A stretch of 15,256 nucleotides of DNA from DASRUP01 sp036397395. GTDB lineage: Bacteria; Patescibacteriota; Minisyncoccia; Minisyncoccales; UBA10102. The notes beneath the pieces were generated by a model. That model was not told the DNA's origin, did not search any database, and saw only the letters and a program-made list of their open reading frames with translations. The stretch lies in the NCBI GenBank assembly GCA_036397395.1, contig DASWIZ010000013.1, positions 1-15,256 of the forward strand, read 5' to 3'. Both the position numbers and the translations under genes were made by a program. Shown piece by piece: positions 1-5,698 of this stretch (within the stretch, counting starts at the first letter, position 1; every line of letters starts with the position of its first letter).

Positions 1-65
1 AACACGACCTTTCTCAAATCTGTTTGCATCTTTGCTTTTGTGGGAACTTGGCGTAAGATAGACAT
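1..65 (-). CDS. Possible 5' end of a minus-strand gene, cut by the window edge
   Basis: An ATG at 65 on the minus strand opens a frame that runs off the left edge after 21 codons (it begins MSILRQVPTKAKMQT). The same frame has a stop (TGA) in the DNA upstream of the ATG, so this would be a true start. The large palindrome at 68-122 lies directly upstream and could act as its operator. I do not recognise the fragment. A frame this short can be open by chance, and a competing plus-strand frame is open from 1 to 102, so this is a weak call. Confidence 0.2.
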   Translation of the reverse strand, partial: MSILRQVPTKAKMQTDLRKVV

Positions 66-67
66 TG

Positions 68-122
68 TGGAACAAGTGTTTAGATGTTTGTTACGACCGT
101 AACTTCATCTTACCTTGTTCCA
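68..122. repeat. 55-bp imperfect palindrome
   Basis: The outer arms TGGAACAAG (68-76) and CTTGTTCCA (114-122) are perfect 9-bp inverted repeats. Inside them AGATG (82-86) pairs with CATCT (106-110), and GTTACG (90-95) pairs with CGTAAC (98-103). The three nested stems share one centre near 96-97 and are separated by short internal loops. As RNA it would fold into a long hairpin; as DNA it could be a multi-part operator or a recombination site. There is no T-run on either side, so it is not a simple terminator. The rest of 1-225 holds only the promoter at 186-215 and the doubtful gene fragment at the edge. Confidence 0.7.
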
Positions 123-185
123 TTTGGTTTACTATACCCGCCTAATCGTTTTTGACTTTGGAGGCAAAATGTAGTAATATGGATA

Positions 186-215
186 TTGACATGGAGCGTT
201 TTAGCAAGTCATAAT
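186..215 (+). promoter_or_regulatory. Sigma70-type promoter of the first TA operon
   Basis: A perfect -35 box TTGACA (186-191) is followed by an 18-bp spacer and the -10 box CATAAT (210-215, 5 of 6 consensus). The ATG at 226 begins 10 bases after the -10 box, so the predicted leader is only a few bases long. There is no ribosome binding site between the -10 box and the ATG. Confidence 0.6.
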
Positions 216-225
216 AAGGTTACTT

Positions 226-486
226 ATGGATAACAAACAAAAAGATACCTCGAAACAAAAAAGTGGCGAGCTGCACATCTATATGCTTGAACACGCAAAG
301 TTGGGTTTGTATTCAAATATCGCAAATGTCAGCTTTACGAAAAACGAAGTTACTATTATATTTATGCAAAAAGACATTAGTGGTACTACTGCGGTAAGTA
401 AAGTAATCCTTCCAATGAGCCACGTTGAATCCTTAGTAGATGCGCTGTCAAAAGGTCTTGAGCAGTTAAAGGGCGGGAAAAAGTAA
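226..486 (+). CDS. Small DUF3467-like protein leading a TA operon
   Basis: This encodes 86 residues. The first 15 are polar and lysine/glutamine-rich. The body (about residues 27-80) reads as beta strands (YSNIANVSFTKNEVTIIF), then a charged turn, a strand containing VILPMSHVESL, and a C-terminal helix ending in lysines. The pattern of a Y-x-N strand, a hydrophobic 'defines-function' strand, a proline-containing strand and a helix with LVDALSKGLEQL resembles DUF3467 proteins, whose function is unknown. The ATG at 226 lies just behind a good promoter. The gene is 10 bases upstream of the antitoxin-like gene, so it is probably the first cistron of a three-gene TA operon. The family match is from memory of the pattern and was not tested by a search. 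Confidence 0.6.
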   Translation: MDNKQKDTSKQKSGELHIYMLEHAKLGLYSNIANVSFTKNEVTIIFMQKDISGTTAVSKVILPMSHVESLVDALSKGLEQLKGGKK

Positions 487-496
487 CCTATTAATT

Positions 497-703
497 ATGC
501 AATCTTTAATTCTTTATTCAAACGAAAATACAGAAATTGCAACAAAAACAGTGCCAACTGGGGAGTTCCGAATTATATACGAAACGGTTACGTCCCAAGA
601 GTTGAGCAACAAAGAACTTGAACGAATTGAACGGGCGATGGAAGATGAGAAGAAGGGGAACATCATTTCTTCCGAAGAAATCATGGCTTACTTGAAGTCA
701 TAA
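497..703 (+). CDS. Putative antitoxin (partner of the RelE-like toxin at 717)
   Basis: This encodes 68 residues. The N-terminal half could form short strands, and the C-terminal half (about residues 34-68) is a highly charged helix ending in a pattern (S-S-E-E-I-M-A-Y-L-K) common at the C terminus of RelB-type antitoxins, where the tail wraps around the toxin. It ends 13 bases before the toxin gene, in the normal antitoxin-toxin order. I cannot see a clear DNA-binding domain, so the antitoxin call rests on size, charge and neighbour. No Shine-Dalgarno site precedes the ATG; translation is probably coupled to the gene before it. Confidence 0.55.
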   Translation: MQSLILYSNENTEIATKTVPTGEFRIIYETVTSQELSNKELERIERAMEDEKKGNIISSEEIMAYLKS

Positions 704-716
704 TTCGCCTGCACAT

Positions 717-1010
717 ATGCCTCAATATGTAGCTGTTTATGTTTTAACATTTCAAGAAGATTTAAGTGGTTTGGGGCTTAACAAAAAATCTAAAAGGGTC
801 TTGGAAAAAGATATAAATCTTATACTTGAAAACCCGCACCGCAAGGCGGAACGAGTGAAAGAAATAACTCAAGTACAGCTTTGGAGAAGGTGGGTATGCG
901 GTGGAAAGTACAGGATTGTTTATAAAATAGAGGAGGGGAATATAACTTTTTATACCATAGCGTTAAAAGACGAACACACCTACAAACGGATAAGGTTAGT
1001 ATTCGACTAG
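717..1010 (+). CDS. RelE/ParE-superfamily toxin
   Basis: This encodes 97 residues. It has the typical layout of the RelE/ParE fold: an N-terminal strand, a two-helix region rich in K/R (about residues 18-48), and a C-terminal sheet with LWRRWVCGGKYRIVYKIEEG (about 55-74), then a strand and a final K-R-rich tail (YKRIRLVFD). RelE-type toxins cut mRNA at the ribosome, while ParE-type toxins poison gyrase; the sequence alone does not decide between them. The basic residues in W-R-R-W, in the G-K-Y-R turn and in the tail fit an RNA-binding surface. The gene is preceded by the putative antitoxin at 497-703 and followed by a small terminator. Confidence 0.72.
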   Translation: MPQYVAVYVLTFQEDLSGLGLNKKSKRVLEKDINLILENPHRKAERVKEITQVQLWRRWVCGGKYRIVYKIEEGNITFYTIALKDEHTYKRIRLVFD

Positions 1011-1017
1011 ATTACTC

Positions 1018-1041
1018 AACGCCGCCTAAGCGTTTTTTTTT
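1018..1041 (+). terminator. Rho-independent terminator after the first TA operon
   Basis: AACGC (1018-1022) pairs with GCGTT (1030-1034) around a 7-base loop, and the T-run extends to 1041 (nine Ts from 1033). The stem is short but the T-run is long. It starts 8 bases after the toxin stop codon. Confidence 0.5.
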
Positions 1042-1049
1042 GGAAAAGG

Positions 1050-1077
1050 TTGCCCTTTTTGCAGTTTTTGCTATTAT
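1050..1077 (+). promoter_or_regulatory. Promoter of the second TA pair, leaderless arrangement
   Basis: The -35 box TTGCCC (1050-1055), a 16-bp spacer and the -10 box TATTAT (1072-1077, 5 of 6 consensus) are followed by six bases and the ATG at 1084. With a start site 7 bases after the -10 box, transcription would begin on the A of the ATG. Confidence 0.55.
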
Positions 1078-1083
1078 GAACAT

Positions 1084-1311
1084 ATGGCTACTATCACTCT
1101 TCCTAAAAAACTCATCAAAGAAAATGATGACCTTGTAGCGATTCCGCGCAGAGAATACGAGGAGTTTTTGCGCCTTCGTTTGGAAAAAATCCCTAAAGTA
1201 AAACTCACTTCCACACAAAAAAAACACATCGACGAGGCACGCAAGAATATGGCAAAAGGTAATTATCTTACCATTGATGAACTTGAGCAAAAACTGGGAA
1301 TTACACGTTGA
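1084..1311 (+). CDS. Putative antitoxin of the second TA pair
   Basis: This encodes 75 residues: a short beta-type N terminus (MATITLPKKLIKENDDLVAIPRREYEEF in outline) followed by a charged helical C terminus ending DELEQKLGITR. An N-terminal segment of the form strand-turn-'VAIPRREYEEF' is seen in Phd/RelB-like antitoxins of this size; the C-terminal part would neutralise the toxin. The downstream toxin gene overlaps it by 38 bases (1274-1311), so the two are translationally coupled. The start at 1084 is supported by the promoter placed six bases before it. Confidence 0.6.
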   Translation: MATITLPKKLIKENDDLVAIPRREYEEFLRLRLEKIPKVKLTSTQKKHIDEARKNMAKGNYLTIDELEQKLGITR

Positions 1312-1516
1312 TGAGAAGGTGTACAAGGTTCTCAAGAAATTCCCGAAACCGGAGGTAAAGAGAATTACCCAGGCAATACGCGCTTTGCCTAGTGATCCTT
1401 ACGCAGGCGATCTTCGCAAGGTTCAAGGCGAACAAAGCACGTGGCGCCGGCGAATAGGGGAATATCGAATTTTCTTTGAATGGAGTCAACAAGAACAAAC
1501 GCAAGCACAGCATTAA
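1274..1516 (+). CDS. RelE-family toxin, probably C-terminally broken
   Basis: This encodes 80 residues from ATG 1274 (78 from the adjacent ATG 1277... the second ATG gives 79). The body matches the RelE pattern well: W-E-L-H-V-D-E-K-V-Y-K-V-L-K-K-F-P near the N terminus, a central helix, then a D-L-R-K-V-x-G motif, WRRRIGEYRIFFE and the end. After FFE a normal RelE protein has a turn and a final strand with basic residues and often a tyrosine. Here the frame gives only EWSQQEQTQAQH and stops. The +1 frame over the same bases reads GVNKNKRKHSINNTEE, which looks more like the missing hairpin, so a one-base frameshift near 1482 is plausible. The toxin may be inactive. From 1517 to 1590 I see no gene or clear signal. 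Confidence 0.62.
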   Translation: MMNLSKNWELHVDEKVYKVLKKFPKPEVKRITQAIRALPSDPYAGDLRKVQGEQSTWRRRIGEYRIFFEWSQQEQTQAQH

Positions 1517-1590
1517 CAATACTGAAGAAAATAACAGTGGTATTCTGCAGGAGTTTGTGGTTCATTTAGATATTGTAACTTTTATTTCCC

Positions 1591-1613
1591 AAAAGAAAAA
1601 GCGGCTATAGCCG
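1591..1613 (-). terminator. Rho-independent terminator of the minus-strand TA operon
   Basis: The perfect palindrome CGGCTATAGCCG (1602-1613) overlaps the toxin stop codon. On the minus strand it is followed by GC-poor sequence reading C, five Ts, C, four Ts (1600 down to 1591). Stem plus T-run in the direction of the minus-strand operon fits intrinsic termination. Confidence 0.6.
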
Positions 1614-1880
1614 ATTCTTGAGTACGTCGTATACGACAGAGCGGTGTTTGATGGCGAATATTTTTACCGCATTTCCTTCTATGCGAAAGATAACGCGCCA
1701 GTCGCCCGCACGGAGTTTCCGGTACCCTTTCAGCGAGCTCCGAAGAGGTTTGCCAAATACTTCGGGATGCGAAGTAAGTTTTTCTTCAATGGCACGCTGA
1801 ACCTTGCCGCGCCACTCTTTTGGGAGTTTTGGAATGTCTTGTGAAACAACGGCCTCGTGATAAAGAATTTCAAAACTCAT
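1605..1880 (-). CDS. RelE/ParE-superfamily toxin
   Basis: This encodes 91 residues, a normal length for the family. It starts with a strand (MSFEILYHEAV), then a helical pair (about residues 17-40), then the characteristic C-terminal block: KPLRSSLKGYRKLRAGDWRV, then IFRIEGNAVKIFAIKHRSVVYD. The L-K-G-Y-R-K-L-R-A-G-D-W-R-V-I-F core and the I-K-H-R-x-x-V-Y end are the hallmark of RelE-type mRNA interferases, where the basic residues and terminal tyrosine contact mRNA in the ribosomal A site. The ATG overlaps the stop of the antitoxin gene (ATGA), so translation is coupled. A terminator overlaps the stop codon. Confidence 0.85.
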   Translation of the reverse strand: MSFEILYHEAVVSQDIPKLPKEWRGKVQRAIEEKLTSHPEVFGKPLRSSLKGYRKLRAGDWRVIFRIEGNAVKIFAIKHRSVVYDVLKNRL

Positions 1881-2098
1881 GCCCAGGCTTTTTTGTGAGA
1901 AACAAAACGCGCGTTTTTGGTGTCGCGCCTTTCAGCCACCTGGTTCCACACCTGGTCTTCTTCAATTTCGAGTGCGGTTTCTAAAAGATGGGCAGCTTGT
2001 GTGGCTTGGGGAACCTGGTCCCGTTTTGCCAAAAGCTCGAGCGCTTGTTCAACTGGTTTTGAAACGCTGATAATAACTCGTTTTTTTGTAGTAGCCAT
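1877..2098 (-). CDS. RHH-type RelB-like antitoxin
   Basis: This encodes 73 residues. The N terminus (MATTKKRVIISVSKPVEQAL) is a basic strand followed by a helix, the pattern of ribbon-helix-helix DNA-binding antitoxins, with a second helix (about residues 30-46, QATQAAHLLETALEIEE). The C-terminal third is charged and ends in HKKAWA, the likely toxin-binding segment. It is the first gene of the minus-strand pair and shares the ATGA overlap with the toxin. It probably represses its own promoter by binding the repeat at 2119-2142, which covers the -10 box. The 5' leader is about 26 bases and has no obvious Shine-Dalgarno site. Confidence 0.75.
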   Translation of the reverse strand: MATTKKRVIISVSKPVEQALELLAKRDQVPQATQAAHLLETALEIEEDQVWNQVAERRDTKNARFVSHKKAWA

Positions 2099-2118
2099 GG
2101 TGAGGTAGAGTTAGCTTT

Positions 2119-2142
2119 AAGTGTATCTATAGTGTATCACTT
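2119..2142. promoter_or_regulatory. Candidate operator of the minus-strand TA operon
   Basis: AGTGTATC occurs twice in direct orientation (2120-2127 and 2131-2138), 11 bp apart, about one helical turn. The block is also bounded by AAGTG (2119-2123) and CACTT (2138-2142), which are inverted repeats, with CTATAG in the middle. It overlaps the -10 box at 2131-2136, the right position for repression by the RHH antitoxin. Confidence 0.5.
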
Positions 2143-2160
2143 AGCAAACAGCCCTGTCAA
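2131..2160 (-). promoter_or_regulatory. Promoter of the minus-strand TA operon
   Basis: On the minus strand a perfect TTGACA (2160-2155) is followed by an 18-bp spacer and TACACT (2136-2131, 4 of 6 consensus). Transcription would start near 2125. It diverges from the mreC promoter, whose -35 box lies 10 bp away. Confidence 0.55.
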
Positions 2161-2170
2161 GCTGTGACGC

Positions 2171-2200
2171 TTGCCAGGAGGTATTCGTATTAGGTATAAT
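2171..2200 (+). promoter_or_regulatory. Strong promoter of mreC, leaderless arrangement
   Basis: The -35 box TTGCCA (2171-2176, 5 of 6), an 18-bp spacer and a perfect -10 box TATAAT (2195-2200) are followed by six bases and the ATG at 2207. The TTG at 2171, which could be misread as a start codon giving a 12-residue longer protein, is the -35 box itself. Confidence 0.72.
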
Positions 2201-2206
2201 AAAGGA

Positions 2207-2980
2207 ATGCGGAAGTTGGTGTCGCACAAGAAAGTGGTTATCGGGGCAGTAGCGCTCCTTTTTCTTTTTGGCTTAAACCTGGCTTCCGCGCAGGTTCGCG
2301 GGTTTGCCACGGGTGTTTCCTCACCATTTTTGGCGGCCTTATGGCACGCGGGGGACAATGTATCCACGTTTTTCGCGGGAGGCAGTTTGCGCAAAGAAAA
2401 TGAACTGCTGCAACAGGAAAACCTGGCCTTAATACAAGAATTAGTGGCGCTGCAAGACACCCAAAAAGAAAACCAGGAATTGCGCACTATTTTAGATTTG
2501 GGTTTACATGAAGAGTTCGATTTGGTTATGGGGCAGATTATCGGAAAAAATCTTATAGAAGATGTTATTACCATTACAGGCGGGACAAACAAAGGAATCC
2601 AACCAGGAATGCCGGTTATTACCACGGCCAAAGTTGCGGTAGGCAGGGTAACTGAAGTATTTGAAGACCACGCAAAAGTACAGCTGCTTTCCGCCAAAGA
2701 CAAAAAACTGGAAGCTAAAATAGCGGAAACAGCAGTTACGGGCGTGGTCCAGGGGCGGGGCGGCCAGCGCATTATTTTTGACCTGGTTCCCCAGGAAGAC
2801 GAGTTCGCGACGGGCGATATGGTGGTTACCAGCCAGCTGGGCGGTATTTTTCCGGAAAACATATTAATTGGAAAGGTCACGGAGGTTATTAAATCGGGGG
2901 CTGACCCGTTTCAAAAGGCGGATTTGGAACCGTATTTTAACTTAAAAACCGCGGAATTTGTGTTAGTTATTATTTCCTAG
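2207..2980 (+). CDS. mreC: Rod shape-determining protein MreC
   Basis: This encodes 257 residues from ATG 2207. MreC links the cytoplasmic MreB filaments and MreD to the periplasmic or extracellular wall-synthesis enzymes, including PBP2. A short basic N terminus (MRKLVSHKK) precedes a membrane anchor (about residues 10-30), then a coiled coil (about 58-95, with E-N-E-L-L-Q-Q-E-N-L-A-L-I-Q-E-L), then the two beta-barrel domains (GQIIGKN, then ITGGTNKGIQPGMPVITT, VAVGRVTEVFEDHAKVQLLS, and a second GDMVVTSQLGGIFPENILIGKVTEV). These motifs are diagnostic for the family. Length is close to the usual 250-300. The ATG is chosen over an upstream in-frame TTG because the promoter overlaps the latter. 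mreD follows 3 bases after the stop. Confidence 0.93.
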   Translation: MRKLVSHKKVVIGAVALLFLFGLNLASAQVRGFATGVSSPFLAALWHAGDNVSTFFAGGSLRKENELLQQENLALIQELVALQDTQKENQELRTILDLGLHEEFDLVMGQIIGKNLIEDVITITGGTNKGIQPGMPVITTAKVAVGRVTEVFEDHAKVQLLSAKDKKLEAKIAETAVTGVVQGRGGQRIIFDLVPQEDEFATGDMVVTSQLGGIFPENILIGKVTEVIKSGADPFQKADLEPYFNLKTAEFVLVIIS

Positions 2981-2983
2981 AGT

Positions 2984-3292
2984 ATGAGAAAAATGCTTTT
3001 TATTGTTACGTTGCTGTATGCGGTTGCGTTATTGCAAATGAGCTTTTTTGTGCACCTGTTTCCCCAGGGTCTTATTCCAAATTTTGTCGTGTTTGCCGTG
3101 GTGGCGGCAGCTTTGTTTGAAAAACCAGAGTCGTACGCGAGTTTCGCGGCCGCGCTGTTTGGCGGGTTGCTGCTCAACGTTTTTTCCGGAGGAATTATTG
3201 GGGTCTGGTCCGCCTTATTGCTTTTGCTTACCTTTGGTATAAAAGTTGTATTGGAAAACTATGTCAGGATTCCCATTTTTCAAAAGTTTTAG
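2984..3292 (+). CDS. mreD: MreD-like membrane protein, short
   Basis: This encodes 102 residues, almost entirely hydrophobic, with three likely membrane segments (about residues 5-22, 30-63 as one or two segments, and 68-90). MreD is the membrane partner of MreC in rod-shape maintenance; usual length is around 160 residues, so this copy is short, lacking one or two helices. It shows little sequence identity to model MreD proteins, so the name rests mainly on gene order (mreC-mreD-PBP2) and on the membrane topology. It starts 3 bases after mreC and its end overlaps the start of the PBP2 gene by 32 bases, indicating a single operon. Confidence 0.75.
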   Translation: MRKMLFIVTLLYAVALLQMSFFVHLFPQGLIPNFVVFAVVAAALFEKPESYASFAAALFGGLLLNVFSGGIIGVWSALLLLLTFGIKVVLENYVRIPIFQKF

Positions 3293-5222
3293 AGGATTCA
3301 GGCTTTCTCGCACAGACGGCGAGCTTGAGCTGCAAGACGTGTTTTTAGACAAGCTTGTGGTGGAGCAGGAAATTGAAAGCGAAGAGTACTTAGACCGAAA
3401 ACTGGAGGTGCCGCTTTCCAAATGGCTTTTGTTTGGGTTATTTGGAGTTTTTGTTTTCGTGATTATGTTATTTTTGGGAAAAACGTTTCAGCTGCAGGCG
3501 TTCGCGGGCCAAGAACTGCAAGAGCTGGCGGAAGCTAACGCCATTCGAAAGGAACCTTTGCCTTCAGAACGCGGCGTACTCTACGACCAGTTTGGAAAAC
3601 AACTGGTGTTTAACAAGCCCAGTTTTGACCTGGTGTGCGACAAACGCGACTTACCGGAGGATCGTGTGGAAAAAGAGAATATTTTGCGCAAAGCGGCAGA
3701 CTCGCTTGGGCTTTCGTTTTTTGAGCTTCGGCACGAGTTCGACAAAACCTACAGCCCAAAGTTTTTGGCGGCAGAAAACCTTTCCCACGGACAACTGGTG
3801 GTATTGGAAACAAAAATGGAAGAGCTTGCAGGATGCCAAATTGAAAAAAATACCATTCGAGAATATGTGGCGGGAACCACGTTGGCTCATTTATTGGGTT
3901 ACACGGCAAAAATTTCAACAGATGAACTGGAAGAATTTTCAGAATACGCCATAACCGAGCAAATCGGAAAAACAGGCGTGGAACGAGCATACGAAACAGA
4001 TCTGCGCGGTGTTCCCGGCAACATACTTACCGAAAAAGACGCGCTGGGAAACGTGGTAAAAGAGCAGGGAGAAATTGCGTCTGAACCCGGCAATAGCCTG
4101 GTGTTGTGGCTAGACCTGGAATTGCAAAAGAAAATTGAAGAAGCGCTGCAAGCTACCCTAGACCGACTTGGCGCCAAAAAAGCCGCGGGCGTTGCCCTGG
4201 ACCCAAACACGGGAGGCGTGCTGTCTTTGGTAAGTTTTCCCGGATTCGACAATAATTTGTTTTCCAGGGGCATTACGCAGCAAGAATATACAAATATTAT
4301 TGAGAATCCCTTAAAGCCCTTGTTTAACCGCGCAATAGCCGGCACCTATCCCACGGGCTCCACTATTAAGCCTTTGGTGGGCATGGCGGCCCTAGAGGAG
4401 CGATTAATAGATCCCGACAAGCAAATTCTTACGCACGGATACATAGAAATTCCCAACCAGTATGACCCTGAAATTGTGTACCGGTTTGCAGATAACGCCA
4501 ACCACGGCGCCGTAAATATGCAAGAAGCCCTGGCAGTTTCCAGCAACGTGTATTTCTACACCATTGGCGGGGGATTCGAAGACCAAAAAGGCCTGGGGCC
4601 GGGCAAGATAAAAGAATATGTAACAAAATTTGGCTGGGGTTCAAAAACAGGAATAGACATTTCAGGCGAAGGCGTTGGGTTAATTCCAGACCCCGAATGG
4701 AAACAGCGGGTAAAGGGTGAGGGTTGGTGGGATGGGGACACGTATAACTTTTCCATTGGCCAGGGCAACTTGCTGGTAACACCTTTGCAGGTTGCCGTCT
4801 CTTTTATGCCTATTGCCAACGGCGGAACCATGTACAAGCCAAAAACCGTAAAAGAAATTTTGGTTGCGAATCCGCAAGAGGGCGAAAAATCAAGACTTAT
4901 CGAGCCTGAAATTGTAAAGCAAGATTTTGTGCAGCCAGAAAACCTTGAAATAATACGCGAGGGCATGCGACAATCGGTAAAGTGGGGTTCTTCGGTATTA
5001 ATGAACCAGTTGCCCGTATCTTCGGCGGTAAAAACTGGAACCGCGCAAACAGGAAGAAAAGACGCGGAAGGCCACGACTTGTTGTACAGTTGGGTAACCG
5101 TGTTCGCCCCGTATGAAAACCCGGAAATTGTTATGACCCTTATGGTAGAAGAGGGAAAAGAAGGCAGCTTGGTCGTATTGCCAGTCGCGAAAGAAGTGCT
5201 AGAATGGTACTTCAGTAGATAA
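3261..5222 (+). CDS. mrdA: Penicillin-binding protein 2 (peptidoglycan transpeptidase)
   Basis: This encodes 653 residues from ATG 3261 (an in-frame TTG at 3246 would add five). It is the class B transpeptidase of the elongation machinery and cross-links stem peptides outside the membrane. A cytoplasmic acidic N terminus of about 55 residues is followed by one membrane helix (about 56-78), the dimerisation or pedestal region (LPSERGVLYDQFGKQL, GKTGVERAYETDLRG), and the transpeptidase domain. All three active-site motifs are present: S367-T-I-K with the nucleophile Ser367, S427-S-N, and K591-T-G-T-A. Together with the preceding mreC and mreD this is the standard rod-shape cluster; rodA/mrdB, which often follows, is absent here and greA comes next. 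The unusually long acidic cytoplasmic tail could bind partners. Confidence 0.93.
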   Translation: MSGFPFFKSFRGFRLSRTDGELELQDVFLDKLVVEQEIESEEYLDRKLEVPLSKWLLFGLFGVFVFVIMLFLGKTFQLQAFAGQELQELAEANAIRKEPLPSERGVLYDQFGKQLVFNKPSFDLVCDKRDLPEDRVEKENILRKAADSLGLSFFELRHEFDKTYSPKFLAAENLSHGQLVVLETKMEELAGCQIEKNTIREYVAGTTLAHLLGYTAKISTDELEEFSEYAITEQIGKTGVERAYETDLRGVPGNILTEKDALGNVVKEQGEIASEPGNSLVLWLDLELQKKIEEALQATLDRLGAKKAAGVALDPNTGGVLSLVSFPGFDNNLFSRGITQQEYTNIIENPLKPLFNRAIAGTYPTGSTIKPLVGMAALEERLIDPDKQILTHGYIEIPNQYDPEIVYRFADNANHGAVNMQEALAVSSNVYFYTIGGGFEDQKGLGPGKIKEYVTKFGWGSKTGIDISGEGVGLIPDPEWKQRVKGEGWWDGDTYNFSIGQGNLLVTPLQVAVSFMPIANGGTMYKPKTVKEILVANPQEGEKSRLIEPEIVKQDFVQPENLEIIREGMRQSVKWGSSVLMNQLPVSSAVKTGTAQTGRKDAEGHDLLYSWVTVFAPYENPEIVMTLMVEEGKEGSLVVLPVAKEVLEWYFSR

Positions 5223-5226
5223 TTAT

Positions 5227-5691
5227 ATGAGTAAATATGTAACCAAAGAAGGGCTCGAGAAAATGAAAAAAGAACTCGAGTACCTGAAAACCACGAAACA
5301 AAAAGAACTGGCCGAGCGTTTACGCAAAGCCATTGCTTTTGGCGACCTTTCAGAAAACTTTGAGTACGCGGACGCCAAAGAAGCACAGGCAATGCTGCAG
5401 GCAAAAATTGCGGAACTCCAAGATGAAATTCGCGACGCGAAAGTGGTGGATCCGCCAGCCGGCGGAGGCGCCCCAGACAAGGTGCAAATCGGTTCTGCCG
5501 TAGAGGTAGATGTTGCGGGTTCTAAAACCACGTTTACCATTGTTACGGGAAACGAGGCAGACCCTATGGCCGGCAAAATTTCTGCGGAATCCCCAATAGG
5601 CGCGTGTTTGCTTGGCAAAAAAGTAGGAGAGAAATGTGCGGCAGAGTTGCCCGCCGGACATACAGAGTATATAATTATAAAAATCATGTAA
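5227..5691 (+). CDS. greA: Transcription elongation factor GreA
   Basis: This encodes 154 residues, close to the 158 of E. coli GreA. GreA enters the RNA polymerase secondary channel and stimulates cleavage of backtracked RNA. The N-terminal coiled-coil hairpin spans about residues 5-75 and carries the loop motif FGDLSENFEY; the acidic tip residues that help hold the catalytic magnesium are D40 and E43. The C-terminal FKBP-like domain (about 80-154) contains VQIGSAVEVDV and the ending SPIGACLLGKKVGEKCAAELPAG, typical of the family. The ATG lies 4 bases after the PBP2 stop with no Shine-Dalgarno site. It is probably in the mreC operon. Confidence 0.95.
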   Translation: MSKYVTKEGLEKMKKELEYLKTTKQKELAERLRKAIAFGDLSENFEYADAKEAQAMLQAKIAELQDEIRDAKVVDPPAGGGAPDKVQIGSAVEVDVAGSKTTFTIVTGNEADPMAGKISAESPIGACLLGKKVGEKCAAELPAGHTEYIIIKIM

Positions 5692-5698
5692 GAAAAAT

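Noticed and set aside
1..102. Plus-strand gene end running into the window from the left
   Set aside because: Frame 1 is open to TAA at 100-102, but the sequence has no family pattern and another frame is open nearly as long; too short to support.
2171..2206. TTG start for mreC giving a 12-residue longer protein
   Set aside because: The TTG is the first half of a good -35 box, a perfect TATAAT follows, and the ATG at 2207 gives the usual short basic tail before the membrane helix.
2137..2880. 247-residue minus-strand frame opposite mreC
   Set aside because: It is a shadow of mreC with serine-, proline- and cysteine-rich composition and no family pattern, as are the other long minus-strand frames opposite core genes.
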